Assembly (NCBI GenBank): GCA_938743325.2 | Contig: OW568900.1 | Coordinates: 186,001-250,000, forward strand | Reading direction: 5' to 3' | Length of the DNA: 64,000 nt | Source: Pycnococcus provasolii | Lineage: Eukaryota; Chlorophyta; Pseudoscourfieldiophyceae; Pseudoscourfieldiales; Pycnococcaceae | Shown: positions 38,288 through 50,067 of the stretch, piece by piece | How the letters are laid out: each line of letters starts with the position of its first letter | Numbering within the stretch: the first letter of the stretch is position 1 | Notes under the pieces: model-generated | The model's input: the letters and a program-made list of their open reading frames with translations, nothing else | Databases searched by the model: none | Told to the model about the DNA's origin: nothing | Translations under genes and position numbers: made by a program

Positions 38288-41200
38288 TCAAGCTGAAGCA
38301 CCCACGCTGTACACACGCACGTGACCGGAGTCCGCGCCGTTGCCGTCGTTCCAACCAGCCCCGATCGCGACGCGCGAGCCGTCCGATGACAGGGACACCG
38401 ATCCGCCAGATGAATCGCCCGCCGCCTCGCTGTCGATGTCCGCGCCGAGCTGCGTCCACGACCCCGTGCCTGCCGAGTATTCGTACACGCGTACGTGACC
38501 GGACAAGGAGCCATTGCCGTCGTTCCCATTAGCCCCGATCGCGACGCGCGAGCCGTCCGACGACAGGGACACCGACCCGCCAGAGAAGTCGTTCGCCGCC
38601 TCGCCGTCGATGTCCGCGCCGAGCTGCGTCCACGACCCCGTGCCTGCAGAGTACTCGTACACGCGCACGTGGCCGGAGCTCGAGCCGTTGCCGTTGTTCG
38701 CATAAGCCCCGATCGCAACGCGCGAGCCGTCAGAAGACAGGGACACCGACCCGCCAGATCGATCGTCCGCCGCCTCGCCGTCGATGTCCGCGCCCAGCTG
38801 CGTCCACGATCCGGTGCCCGCCGTGTACTCGTACACGCGCACGTGACCGGACCAGTCACCGTTGCCGGCGTTATCTCTAGCCCCGATCGCGACGCGCGAG
38901 CCGTCTGATGACAGGGACACCGAGTAGCCAGAGAGATCGCTCGCCGCCTCGCCATCGATGTCCGCACCGAGCTGCGTCCACGATCCCGCGCCTGCTGTAT
39001 ACTCGTACACGCGCACATGACCGGAGCCATAGCCGTTGCCGTTGTTCGCATAAGCCCCGATCGCGACGCGCGATCCGTCAGATGACAGGGACACCGAGTA
39101 GCCAGAGTTATCGTACGCCGCCTCGCCGTCGATGTCCGCGCCGAGCTGCGTCCACGATCCCGCGCCTGCATTATACTCGTACACGCGCACGTGACCAGAT
39201 TGAGAGCCGTTGCCGGCGTTCTCCCTAGCACCGATCGCGACGCGCGAGCCGTCCGATGAGATGGACACCGAGTAGCCAGACCCATCACCCGCCGCCTCGC
39301 CGTCGATGTCCGCGCCGAGCTGCGTCCACGATCCCGCTCCCGCCACGTACTCGTACACGCGCACGTGGCCGGAGTTCGCACCGTTGCCGTCGTTTTTCCA
39401 AGCACCGATCGCGACGCGCGAGCCGTCCGATGACAGGGACACCGACCGGCCAGAGGTATCACTCGCCGCCTCGCCGTCGATGTCCGCACCCACCTGAATG
39501 TTGTAGAGCGGAGGAGGAGGAGGAGGACTCGGTGGCGGCGGCGGAATTGGCGGCGGCGGCGGTAGCGTCGTCGTCGTCATGGATAAAAGACCAATGTTGT
39601 ACACGCGCACGTGACCGGAGTTCTTGCCGTTACCGGCGTTCCCAGAAGCACCGATCGCGACGCGCGAGCCGTCCGATGACAGCGACACCGAGTTGCCAGA
39701 CTGATCGCCCGCCGCCTCGCCGTCGATGTCCGCGCCGAGCTGCGTCCACGATCCCGCTCCCGATGCGTACTCGTACACGCGCACGTGACCGGAGTTCTCG
39801 CCGTTGCCGTCGTTCCCAGTAGCCCCGATCGCGACGCGCGAGCCATCCGATGATAGGGACACCGACTGGCCAGATCGATCGTCCGCCGCCTCGCTGTCGA
39901 TGTCCGCGCCAAGCTGCGCCCACGATCCGGTGCCTGCCGCGTACTCGTACACGCGCACGTGACCGGACCAGTCACCGTTACCGTCGTTCCTATAAGCCCC
40001 GATTGCGACGCGCGAGCCGTCCGACGACAGGGACACCGAGTCGCCAGAGTAATCGCCCGCCGCCTCGCCGTCGAGGTCCGCGCCGAGCTGCGTCCACGAT
40101 CCGGAGGTGTACTCGTACACGCGCACGTGACCGGATTGAAAACCGTTGTCGGAGTTCAAATTAGCCCCGATCGCGACGCGCGAGCCGTCCGATGATAGGG
40201 ACACCGACTGGCCAGACCGATCGTCCGCCGCCTCGCCGTCGATGTCTCCGCCGAGCTGCGTCCACGATCCCGCGCCCGACGCGTACTCGTACACGCGCAC
40301 GTGACCGGAGTTCTCGCCGTTGCCGTCGTTCGTATAAGCCCCAATCGCGACGCGCGAGCCGTTCGACGACAGCGACACCGATCGGCCAGAGTAGTCGCCC
40401 GTCGCCTCGCCGTCGATGTCCGCGCCGAGCTGCGTCCACGATCCCGTGCCCGCCGTATACTCGTACACGCGCACGTGACCGGAAATGTCGCCGTTGCCGT
40501 CGTTTCGTTCAGCACCGATCGCGACGCGCGAGCCGTCCGACGATAGGGACACTGACAGGCCAGAATCATCCCACGCCGCCTCGCCGTCGATGTCCGCGCC
40601 GAGCTGTGTCCAAAATCCCGTGCCCGCCGAGTACTCGTACACGCGCACATGACCGGACATCGAGCCGTTACCGTCGTTCCCATTAGCACCGATCGCGACG
40701 CGCGAGGCGTCCGACGACAGGGATACCGAGTTGCCAGAGTAGTCGCCCGCCGCCTCGCTGTCGATATCTGTACCCAGTTGAATGTTGTACAGCGGAGGAG
40801 GAGGAGGAGGAGGAGGAGGAGCAGGAGGCGGTGGAGAACTCGGCAGCGTCGTCGTCGTCGTCATGGATAGAAGACCAATGTTGTACACGCGCACGTGACC
40901 GGAGTCCGCGCCGTTGCCGTCATTCATATAAGCCCCGATCGCGACGCGCGAGCCGTCCGACGATAGGGACACCGATCCGCCAGAGACATCGCTCGCCGCC
41001 TCGCCGTCGAGGTCCGCGCCGAGCTGCGTCCACGATCCCGTGCCCGCACCATACTCGTACACGCGCACGTGACCGGAGCCATTACCGTTGCCGTCGTTCG
41101 TATAAGCCCCGATCGCGACGCGCAAGCCGTCCGACGACAGGGACACCGAAATGCCAGAGTTATCGTACGCCGCCTCGCCTTCGATGTCCGCGCCGAGCTG

Positions 41201-44200
41201 CGTCCACGATCCCGCGCCCGCCGAGTACTCGTACACGCGCACGTGACCGGAACCCGGGGCCTTGCCGTCGTTCCCAGAAGCACCAATCGCGACGCGCGAG
41301 CCGTCCGACGATAGGGACACCGAGTTGCCAGAGTAGTCGCCCGCCGCCTCGCCGTCGAGGTCCGCGCCGAGCTGCGTCCACGATCCTGTGCCCGCCGTGT
41401 ACTCGTACACGCGCACGTGTCCGGAGCTCTCGCCGTTGCCGTCGTTACCATTCGCCCCTATCGCGACGCGCGAGCCGTCTGATGACAGGGACACCGAGAT
41501 GCCAGACTGATCGCCCGCCGCCTCGCCGTCGATGTCCGCGCCGAGCTGCGTCCACGATCCCGTGCCCGCCGTATACTCGTACACGCGCACGTGACCGGAC
41601 CGGTCGCCGTTGCCGTCGTTATTAGTAGCACCGATCGCGACGCGCGAGCCGTCCGACGATAGGGACACCGAGCCGCCAGACTGATCAAGCTCCGCCTCGC
41701 CGTCGATGTCCGCGCCGAGCTGCGTCCACGATCCGGTGCCGACCGTGTACTCGTACACGCGCACGTGTCCGGAGCCATTACCGTTGCCGTCGTTCACAAC
41801 AGCCCCGATCGCGACGCGCGAGCCGTCCGACGACAGGGATACCGACCGGCCAGAGTTATCGTACGCCGCCTCACCGTCGATGTCCGCGCCGAGCTGTGTC
41901 CACGATCCGGTGCCCGCATTATACTCGTACACGCGCACGTGACCGGAGTTCACGCCGTTGCCGCGATTCACATAAGCCCCGATCGCGACGCGCGAGCCGT
42001 CCGATGATATGGACACCGAGGTGCCAGAGTAATCGCCCGCCGCCTCGCCGTCAATGTCCGCACCAACTTTAATGTTGTAGCGCGGAGGAGGAAAAGGAGG
42101 ACTTGGCGGCATCGGCGGCAAAGTTGGCGGTGGTGGCGACGCCGGCTGATCGCTGATGGTGAAGGAGGCAAAATCTTGACCTTTGCTCACGCCTTTGTTC
42201 GGATCGCTCAGGTAGTCGACGAAGGTGCACGCAAAGAATAGTGCAGATGCTGATATTTGAGTCATCATATCGGCGTTCACATACACATTGTGCCCATAGG
42301 ATGCACCACGCAACGCATTATTGCCCTGAAATACGCAAGATGTGAATGTCGACGATCCGCTCAAGAATACCGCGCCTCCATAGCCCCCTTGGTTGTGCTC
42401 GAAGGTGCACGACGTAAAACTCGATTCTGCGGATCCCGCGTAAACAGCACCTCCGAGCTATTGTTAGCACGACGAAGAAATTTGGCATTCGTTCGTGGTG
42501 GACGCACGTGGATGATGATGATTACGCATAATTATGCAAGTATTATTATATGCGAAAAAGAGGGAGGGGTGTTTTTCGTTAGTCGTGTATGCCGAGTCGT
42601 TCCAACCAAAAGTAAGCAAGCAAGTGAGTTGGGAAAGTGAGACGGCAGGCAGATGGCGTCGGCGCTACTATACACGGTACGGTCAAATAGATTGGCCGCA
42701 CGCACGCATCGCACAACAAAGACACCACACGCGCGCTTGGGCGCGAGGGAACGAACCACGTCCCTCTCCTCCAAAGCACCAACAAACAGGCTGACGCGGT
42801 GCATTGTGCCTCCCTCCTGCCTGGCTGGCTGGAAGAGTGAAGAAGTGCAAAAAGGCATGAACGGGGAAATGGAAGTCGAGGAGAGAACGTACCGTATATG
42901 AGCTCGACGACGGTGACTCAGCCTTGTTTCCAAGGAATCGGCAAGATGAGAAGGTCACCTTGCTGAACCAACTCGCTGACCCGTATACTGGAGGAGATAT
43001 ATAAACCGCCCCCCCGCCGTAACTTCGAGCCGTGTTATTCATGAAAATGACACCCTCGAAGCGAATCGTTGCATTCGACTGGTAGGACCTAAAGACAGAG
43101 CCCCCATATTCAGAATTCCCTGTCTTCCTGCCGTTCACCAGAGCTAGATTTTCGAACACGACATCATCGGCCGTGCTACCTTCAGTCGTCGTCAACACTT
43201 CGAAATGCCGGTTCATTTGCCGCGCATCCAGCTTGCAAGTCCCAGCCGATACAGTCCCGGATATCACGAGAGACGTCGATGAGCATGCACCCACGATTCG
43301 CACCAGTCGCGTGATTTGTATTCCACCTGCCGGCACGGTACCATCTCCCGGAAACATGATGTCGTTGATCATGTACACGATGCTTGCCCCGGTCGCCTGC
43401 TGATGCAAAAGTGTCTTGAGCTCGGCAAACGTGCTTGCCGTCGCAGCACCCGCGGGTATCGGCATGCCAGGAGGAGGAGGCGACGCCAGATTATCGTAGA
43501 TGGCGAAGTTGGATGCACCACCACATGCCTGACTATCACATTTCCTCACGCCTTTGTTCGGATCGCTCAGGTAGTCGACAAAAGTGCACGCATAGAACAA
43601 TGCAGATGAAAATCCCGAAGCGTACACGTTGTGTCCCCTGTCAGGAAATAATTCTCCAAATCCATTCGATACATTGTTTCCCTCGAAGGTGCATTGAGTA
43701 AAGGTCGTCAGCGGATTTCCCACATAGACAGCGCCTCCATAGATAGCGACTTTGTTGTTAAGGAAGCGACACGATGTGAACGTCGCCTTGCCAGTTCCTC
43801 CAAATAGAGAAACTGCCCCGCCCCAATCGAATCCTCCATCATTATCCATGAATATGATATTTTCGTATCTCGTCGGGCCAGCAGCACTGATTCTTAATGA
43901 ACCCCCAAACATCCCGAAAATTTTGCCTCTCACGAGGGCCAGCTTCTCAAATACAACCAAAGCCGTACTGTCTTGGGTCGCCACATCAAAGTGTCGACTC
44001 AACTCGTTCGCATCCAGCTTGCACGTCCCAGCCGCCACCGTGCCGGATACCACCAGCGACGTCGACGAGCAGGCGCCAACGAGGCGCACAGGACGCGTGA
44101 TTTGTATTCCGCCTGTCGGCCCTGTCGGCACGGTACCATCTGTCGGAAACACGATGTCGTCGATCACGTACACATCACTTGCCCCGGTCGCCTGCTGATG

Positions 44201-45247
44201 CAAAAGCGTCTTGAGCTCGGCAAACGTGCTTGCCGTCGCAGCACCCGCGGGTATCGGCATGCCAGGAGGTGGTGCACTTGGCGGCATCGGCGGACTTGGC
44301 GCGGGCGTCGTGCACGTCGTTCCCAACCATCCGCTCGCACAGCGGCACGTCCACCCGCTTGCGCCCAATACGATCGAGCGTCCGCCTGGTGGGAGGCAGC
44401 TTGCCACGGCAGGTTTCGTCGTGTGGCACTCGCTGACAGCGATGGCACGCTCGGAGGTATCGGCGCTGAGATACACGTTTCCGGTAGCTTGCGTCTTGGT
44501 GGCTGTGATGCGCACCGCGCCTCCGTTGGTGGTGAGGTGCAGAACGTGCGGCGGCGGCGACGCAAGCACGCCTAGCGTTCCATTAGCTGTCAGAGCCACC
44601 GCGGGGAACTTGGTACCCGTGAGTTGAGCATACGGCTGCTCCTGCGCAAGTCTCCTCCTCCTCCGTTGTTTTTTTCCTTTGTCCAAGTCGCACATGATGT
44701 CGTCGACGCCTGCCCACGCGGGCGTTGCTAAGACGTCTCTTCTGCGTCGTCTTCCGGTGCATGCCTCGACCGCACCCGCCTCCCCGCTCGGGCCGGCGGC
44801 GCACGAGCATTTGAACGCGGCACCGTCCCAGAGCAGTCTCCTTTCATCTTTCGCCGCGGCGGTACATACGGGCGGTCCGGGTACGCACGAGGCCGCCGGG
44901 GCAACGAGCACACCGCCATCACCACTGAACTGCGGAACTTGAACAAGCAGATTATTGTTTTCAATCAAGAGCGAACCACCATAAACAAACGTCTTGAGCG
45001 CGTGAACTTGAATGGGTCCTCCTCCCGTGGGTTTGCCTAGGAGAACATCACCCGACTCACTCAAAGAAACAGGGTTCGACGAGGGGGAGATCTTCAACGT
45101 GCGCAGACGAACCTCCTCACGACCCTCACGAACCTCACGACCCGAGAAGGAAGAAGAAGCAGAGACACCACTAACAACCACCAACACCAGCAGAAGCACA
45201 GCAAGGTTCAAACGAGGCACCACGAACGACAAGGAAGAAGACGCCAT
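38288..45247 (-). CDS. Giant secreted beta-helix / triple seven-bladed FG-GAP-like propeller protein (two exons)
   Basis: Exon 1 is 45247-42893 (785 codons) and ends at donor GTACGT. The intron is 42892-42458 (435 bp, acceptor AACAATAG). Exon 2 is 42457-38288 (1389 codons and stop), giving 2174 residues. The order is: signal peptide (LAVLLLVLVVVSGVSAS); an EGF-like Cys segment (TCRCASGWLGTTC); two copies of a ~270-residue right-handed beta-helix module with POMP-like steps (FTSCRFLNNK, YGGAVY) and the signature FVDYLSDPNKG; a Pro-rich linker; then 21 repeats of 58 residues. Consensus parts of a repeat are GADIDGEAAGD, SGxSVSLSSDGSRVAIGA and NDGNGxxSGHVRVYEY. The repeats form three blocks of exactly seven, joined by Pro-rich linkers. 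The splice restores the second beta-helix module in phase. This is likely a cell-surface or wall adhesin; Asn/Asp-Gly loops suggest calcium sites (inference). Confidence 0.88.
38290..42075. repeat. 174-bp tandem coding repeats in three blocks of seven
   Basis: Blocks at ~40884-42075, ~39596-40775 and ~38290-39490 (N- to C-terminal on the minus strand). They are separated by proline-rich linkers near 40785-40850 and 39495-39580. High DNA identity keeps other frames and the opposite strand open, producing long spurious ORFs. Confidence 0.92.
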
Positions 45248-47177
45248 CGCAAGTGATCAGGCGAGTGATGGCGAGTGATGGCGAGTGATGATGGCCCGAG
45301 AGTGATGGCGATGGGGCCCTGATTATTCAATACGGGGAATTCAGGGCAGAAAAAAAACCCGGGGGGCGGATTCCAAAAGTGAAGGAAGGGGGTGGGGTTC
45401 CAGGAGGCCGATTTCAGGGGGGCTTGGGGGAGAGAGGACCTTTTTTCCCAGGCTGCCAGGGGCACAACCTGGGGGGGGACTCCTTCTTCAATCTTCACAA
45501 GGGGGACGGCAGTGTACCACCCTAGCTATCGTAGGGTAGAGTGGTCGACACGTGACAAGCGGTACAATGGTGTGGACCAGTCCCCCTCAACACTCAACGA
45601 ACGACACCCTCCTCCGCAGCGGGCCTTCTTACGGCCCGGGCCCCCGGGAAACGGACCCGCGAGTGGATTCCCCCCCGGACCCTGCTGGTCCTACACCTGT
45701 GTAGCTGTGCATGATAGCCTTGGAGATGGGAACTATGTCCAACAATCCGACGCCAAACTCGCGGGGCGTTTTCCGTCCGGAGCTGTAGTGGGCGTGACGT
45801 CAAGATGTGCCGGGATCCCGACATCGTACGCTTGGTCTGTTGGTCAGCTCCAACGCGCACTTGAGTGACATAAGCTCTGAGAAAGCCTGAATAGTGTCTG
45901 TGGGCAGTAGAGGAGGGCACAGTAAGTATAATCAAAGTGGCTGGTTACAAAGTAACCCACCCAAGGGCGTGAAATCCCTGGATGTCCGTTCGAAGCACCA
46001 AGGGAAATGGAGGCCACGAAATGGGTGGGTTCTCATCATTCCAAGACTTGGGAATCTGACCTCGAAGCAGCTGTCCGATTTCCGCGTCAGAGGCGCGGCG
46101 GGGAACATGGAAGCCCTTGGCTTCCAGCTTCGTACTGAGTTGTGGGCAGTTGCGGAGTTGCTGGCACGTGCCGCCATCCAATCCTCTAACATGATACGTG
46201 ACAGCTCGGCCCAGTTGGCGGCAGCGGCGTCGCGCAGCTGCTCGTCCAGCCGAGTCACGAGTTCCAGCTTGTCGTCGATGGGGTCCTTGTAAGCCATCCT
46301 CGTCGCGGGCGGCAGCGAGCTGTGGCGCAGCGAAGAGGGGGGGGGGTTAGCTCCCAGTCAACACAGGTGTTTTCCGTAAGAACCACGTCCACGACGCTAC
46401 AGACAGGTAGGTGCTCTCCGCTAAAGGGACTTAAGGGAGGCGGCGCTGAAACCGGTACATAATTGTAGCGCGGTGTATGCACTTCGCCCTGTCGGAGATA
46501 GGAGCATGAAAGGAAAGACGCCATTGATTGCCGGAAAGGGGACTAGGGCCCCCCATTTTTCCGCAACAAGGCCTAATACTACGGATACGCCTCACCGACC
46601 AAGTACAGATCCCCAGACGGACGAGGAGGGAGGGCCCGGGGGGGGGGGGGGGGGTCCGGCTGTTCCCTTCATCATCGGCATGCCGGCGGCGTCATCGGCG
46701 GCGGCGTCATCGTCATCGGCGTCAGCCGGTCGAGTCTGGAATGCTCCCAACCGGCTCCCTCCTCAACGAGCCTCAAGACGGCTCTCGCATTTGTGTTCTC
46801 GTCTTGTCGTGTCCCAGAACTCGAAGACTCGGCGCAGCCTTGGCCTTTTTCGTGCTTGTCAGATTGTTGATCTTCGTCTTCGTGCGAGCAAGGTGCAGCT
46901 TTTTTCGTGCTTGTCCATGTCAGCTTCGTCATCGGTCTCGGCGTCATCGGCGCGCATGCCAGTGCCCGTGAGCCTGAATCGGTTTCCCATTCTCAAAAGA
47001 AGAAGAAGAATATTTATGGGTGATACCAATCATGGGACTGCTCTTGGGTGTTGTGGGAACCTGCATCATCAATGCATGCCCACATCTGAGTCAAGGTACT
47101 GCCGATATAGCTCGTGTGATGCTTGTCACTCACACGTGTTGGGTGGTCAATCACACGTGCGTACGGGTGCTTACGGG
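45248..47177. other. Long head-to-head spacer with low-complexity DNA and unrecognised ORFs
   Basis: It begins with GGCGAGTGAT repeats (45260-45290), then G homopolymers (sense-strand C for the minus gene, 45359-45480). Further in are short unassigned minus ORFs (45594-45935, 45932-46297), a G run of ~18 bases near 46637-46654, and a degenerate copy of the dispersed hairpin repeat (46722-46836). The minus ORF at 45932-46297 (IDDKLELVTRLDEQLRDAAAA) may be mobile-element debris. A plus frame is open across 46473-47177 but is not family-like. Confidence 0.5.
46722..46836 (+). repeat. Degenerate copy of the dispersed hairpin repeat
   Basis: Contains CAGCCGGTCGAGTCTGGAA and GTGTTCTCGTCTTGT, both shared with the copies at 34232 and 58250. 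It lies in the sense direction, upstream of the BSD2-like gene. Confidence 0.6.
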
Positions 47178-47801
47178 ATGATTCCCTGCTGGCACTGTCG
47201 CACAACACCTGTCGTCTCAAGGTTTCGTCATGTTTCGTGCTGCTCGCTCTTCAAAGGGAGAGAGGGGGACACGTTGTTTGGCGACGGTGTTGACGACGCC
47301 TCTTCCTCCTCCTCCTCCTCCAGTCCTCCTTCAGAAAAATCAAACGGCAAGCAGCCTTCAGCAGAAAAACGAAATAGAAAGAGTCATCAAGTCAACGCAG
47401 ACAACGTCCTGCTTGACCCTCCCTCTTCTACGACGTCAAACAAAACCAAACAAAAAACAAAAAAGAAGAAAAAGAAAAAGGCAAAAAAACGGTACGTCGT
47501 ACAGACAGAGCAGTGGCGCACCGCCTTTCCCGTCGAAGACGCCGTCGGACGCGTCGTTAAGCCGCCAGCCATGAAACTTGACAACGACGCGGTGCCGTGC
47601 AACAACTGTGGCGGAACTGGCATGGCGACGTGCGAAAGGTGCGACGGATGGGGACGCAAGCCTGAGCTCGCACAGCGCGCCATGCTCACGCTGCCACCGG
47701 AGTGGTGCGCAGGCTGCCGCGCGAGAGGGTGGACGACGTGCGCGCGGTGCATGGGAACGGGAAAACAACGCGAACCGATGGGATTTCGCGTTCCGGAGTA
47801 G
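47178..47801 (+). CDS. BSD2/DnaJ-type zinc-finger protein, probably plastid
   Basis: The C-terminal ~90 residues carry two pairs of CxxC motifs: CNNCGGTGMATCERCDGWG and CAGCRARGWTTCARCMGTG. This is the DnaJ-type zinc-finger layout without a J domain, as in BSD2, a chaperone of Rubisco large-subunit folding, and related plastid proteins. From the Met at 47178 (MIPCWHCRTTPVVSRFRH) the product is 207 residues. A Ser run, a Lys-rich stretch (KTKKKKKKKAKKRYVV) and the finger follow. An upstream in-frame ATG at 47016 is possible. The frame also stays open further up, through non-coding-like DNA. The gene ends 55 bp from the convergent serine acetyltransferase gene. Confidence 0.72.
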   Translation: MIPCWHCRTTPVVSRFRHVSCCSLFKGREGDTLFGDGVDDASSSSSSSSPPSEKSNGKQPSAEKRNRKSHQVNADNVLLDPPSSTTSNKTKQKTKKKKKKKAKKRYVVQTEQWRTAFPVEDAVGRVVKPPAMKLDNDAVPCNNCGGTGMATCERCDGWGRKPELAQRAMLTLPPEWCAGCRARGWTTCARCMGTGKQREPMGFRVPE

Positions 47802-47856
47802 CTTTTGTATATCCTAAACGATGTAACATCAATCAAAATAACTTTAGCTTAGTCTA

Positions 47857-49596
47857 TTAAGGAGGCGGAGACGTGTTGATGTTGGACTTCTGCTGCTCGT
47901 CGTTCTGGTACGCGAGTCGCCAAGGGTTAGGATTGGGAAAACCTCGCGGTGAACCGGGCGACTTCTGCGGCGACGCGGCGGCGACGCGGTTCTTCACCGG
48001 CGTGCGCGACCGATAGGGAGACTTTGGCGGCGACACCGGAGCAGGCGGTGCCGCCGAAGCCTTGAGCGCGTCGTTCAAATGCTTTTCGCACTCGCCCAAG
48101 ATTTTCGGGCAGCACTTCGCCACCACGTCCGGCCAGTACTCGTTGAACTCGGACTCGCTGATTCGGTTGTCGAGGTTGCGGTCGAGCGCGAAGAAGACCA
48201 TGTCGGACTGCGCCTCCGACGCGCCAAAGTTCTGCAGGATCGACGCGAGCTGACTGCGCGTGATGTACCCCTCCGACAGCTCCTCGTGCGTCACCTCGTT
48301 GTCCCAGATATCGTTCCAGTGGCGCCGAGACGACGGCATCTTGACGAGCGCCTTCTCGAGGCTCTCGCCGTCAGGATGCCAGAACGACTGCACGTGCTGC
48401 AGGCCCGAGTCCACCTTCTGTCCGGCGTCCTCCTCCTTGGCTCTGCCGACAATCTTCGCGGGAACGCCGACCGCCGTCGCCTTGGGCGGGATGCTCTTGA
48501 GCACGACACTGCTCGCGCCAATCTTCGCGCCGTCGCCAATCTGGATGTTGCCTAGAAGTGTCGTGAGCGCGCCGACGAGCACGTTGTTTCCCAGCTTCGG
48601 GTGGCGATCTCCGGCAACCTTGCCGCTCGACCCGAGCGTCACGCCGTGGAGGATCGTGCAGTTGTCGCCGATGGAGGCTGTTTCACCCACCACCACTCCA
48701 GTCGCGTGGTCGATGAGCAGGCCCGCGCCAATGTAGGCGGCTGGGTGGATGTCGACGCCGAGCTGCTCGCTGCACTTGCTCTGTATGGCGAGCGCAAACT
48801 CCTTCCTTCCGCTGTGCCACAGGACGTGCGCCGCTCGGTGGCACTGAAGAGCTTGGTACCCCTTGAAGTTGAGCAGCACGTGCGACAGCTTGTCGCACGC
48901 GGGGTCGCGATCTTTGACAGCCTTGAGGTCGATACGCGCGAGTTCTCCGAGCGGTCGTCTCTGCACGCGGTTGCTTTCGCCGTCGGCACCTGCTGCGGGT
49001 AGAGCCGGCGTGCTCGTGTAGAGCTTCAGGAAGACGCACTTCCACCTCCTGTCGCACATGCACGCGCCTCCTAGCATTTTCTGCGCGAGAATGTAAGCGA
49101 GCGCCTCGTCGAACGAGCTGTGCTGGAGCACGTTCCTTGTGAGCAGTTCCTCGAGCGCGGGTTCGGCGGCGGCCGTCACCCTCGCCGCGTGCAGTACGTC
49201 AGCGAACACGGCGTCTCGCGTACTTGACGTCTTCTGCGCGCTTGACGTCTGTTTGTCTGCGCGGTCCCTCTTCAGGGCCGCTTTCGTCTTTCTAACGCGT
49301 CGACACATAGCCTTGTAGAGGTTCTTAACGCCCACTTCCACGACGACGGTTTGCACGCAGAGCCGCAAAGCCGTGAAGGTCATTGCGCGCAGAGGCCCTG
49401 TGGTCTCATCAGAGGACAAGACTCTTAATGAAGAGGAAGGGGTTAGTAAGGACGGTGATGGCGCCACATCACCAGGAGCAGGAGCACCGGCCGTGGGCAC
49501 CCACTTGGGCAGAGAGGAAAGTACGAGGAAACTGCTTGGGGAACCATGGATCCCGGACGACGCGGACGACGACGACGACATACTTTCCACGTTCAA
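47857..49596 (-). CDS. SAT: Serine O-acetyltransferase with C-terminal EF-hand
   Basis: Makes O-acetylserine from serine and acetyl-CoA, the step feeding cysteine synthesis. The 579-residue chain has a Ser-rich N-terminus (possible transit peptide), the SATase N-terminal helical domain (DAVFADVLHAARVTAAAEPALEE; ILAQKMLGG), the catalytic block DPACDKLSHVLLNFKGYQAL...CHRAAHVLW (~231-262), and a left-handed beta-helix (DIHPAAYIGAGLLIDHATG; ILHGVTLGSSGK; RHPKLGNNVLVGA). After the usual end (VGVPAKIVG) an extra ~190 residues contain an EF-hand. DRNLDNRISESEF (loop 472-483) has correct Ca2+ ligand spacing and is preceded by SDMVFFAL. The tail is Ser/Pro-rich. Ca2+ control of cysteine synthesis is inference. 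Confidence 0.9.
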   Translation of the reverse strand: MNVESMSSSSSASSGIHGSPSSFLVLSSLPKWVPTAGAPAPGDVAPSPSLLTPSSSLRVLSSDETTGPLRAMTFTALRLCVQTVVVEVGVKNLYKAMCRRVRKTKAALKRDRADKQTSSAQKTSSTRDAVFADVLHAARVTAAAEPALEELLTRNVLQHSSFDEALAYILAQKMLGGACMCDRRWKCVFLKLYTSTPALPAAGADGESNRVQRRPLGELARIDLKAVKDRDPACDKLSHVLLNFKGYQALQCHRAAHVLWHSGRKEFALAIQSKCSEQLGVDIHPAAYIGAGLLIDHATGVVVGETASIGDNCTILHGVTLGSSGKVAGDRHPKLGNNVLVGALTTLLGNIQIGDGAKIGASSVVLKSIPPKATAVGVPAKIVGRAKEEDAGQKVDSGLQHVQSFWHPDGESLEKALVKMPSSRRHWNDIWDNEVTHEELSEGYITRSQLASILQNFGASEAQSDMVFFALDRNLDNRISESEFNEYWPDVVAKCCPKILGECEKHLNDALKASAAPPAPVSPPKSPYRSRTPVKNRVAAASPQKSPGSPRGFPNPNPWRLAYQNDEQQKSNINTSPPP

Positions 49597-50067
49597 TTCC
49601 TGAACGCCGCCGAGAATGTTTTGGTCAGCCGAGGGAGCTCTGGCAAGCTTGGGGGGGGAACACTCCAGTCACTTGGCCGAGGCCTGACTGGGACTTACCA
49701 CCGTACCACCGTACCACGCTAGTTTTTGCCACCGTACCACGCACGCTACGTAGTTTTTGTCTCCCTTAAAGTACATAGTTTTTCTCTTAAGTAGTTGACC
49801 ACCTCTGTCCTCGTGAGTTTATGCCTAGGACGGGGTCCACGCGAGAGTTCTCAGGTCTGCTTGCATTGTCTTGCAAGGTTTTGGGTGGGTTAGGGTTAAC
49901 TAGGGCCGGGCCTTCTAATTTCAGCAGTCTGTGCGTGACATCTCTCGTCGTCGTCGTCGACTCGTCGTCGTCGTGACCTTTCATTTTTCTTTTTCAGCAA
50001 CAAATCTTTCAATCACCCCCTCCTCCTCCTCCTCCTGCTCCTCTTTTCCCTCGTCGTGCTCACTCAC
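49597..50067. other. Spacer with short repeats and a telomere-like motif
   Basis: A G run at 49651-49658 (C-rich in the sense of the serine acetyltransferase gene), repeated ACCGTACCAC units (49699-49745), TTAGGGTTA at ~49889-49898, and CGT and CTC microsatellites (49945-50045). No gene seen. Confidence 0.6.

Noticed and set aside
38284-39489. A 401-codon minus-strand ORF (RTSTARRR-rich) and many plus-strand ORFs across 38495-42007
   Set aside because: They are shifted or antisense frames of the 174-bp propeller repeats; periodic Arg/Thr text is a by-product of the repeat.
46473-47177. Upstream extension of the BSD2-like reading frame
   Set aside because: The frame crosses a G homopolymer and a dispersed-repeat copy and shows no conserved sequence.
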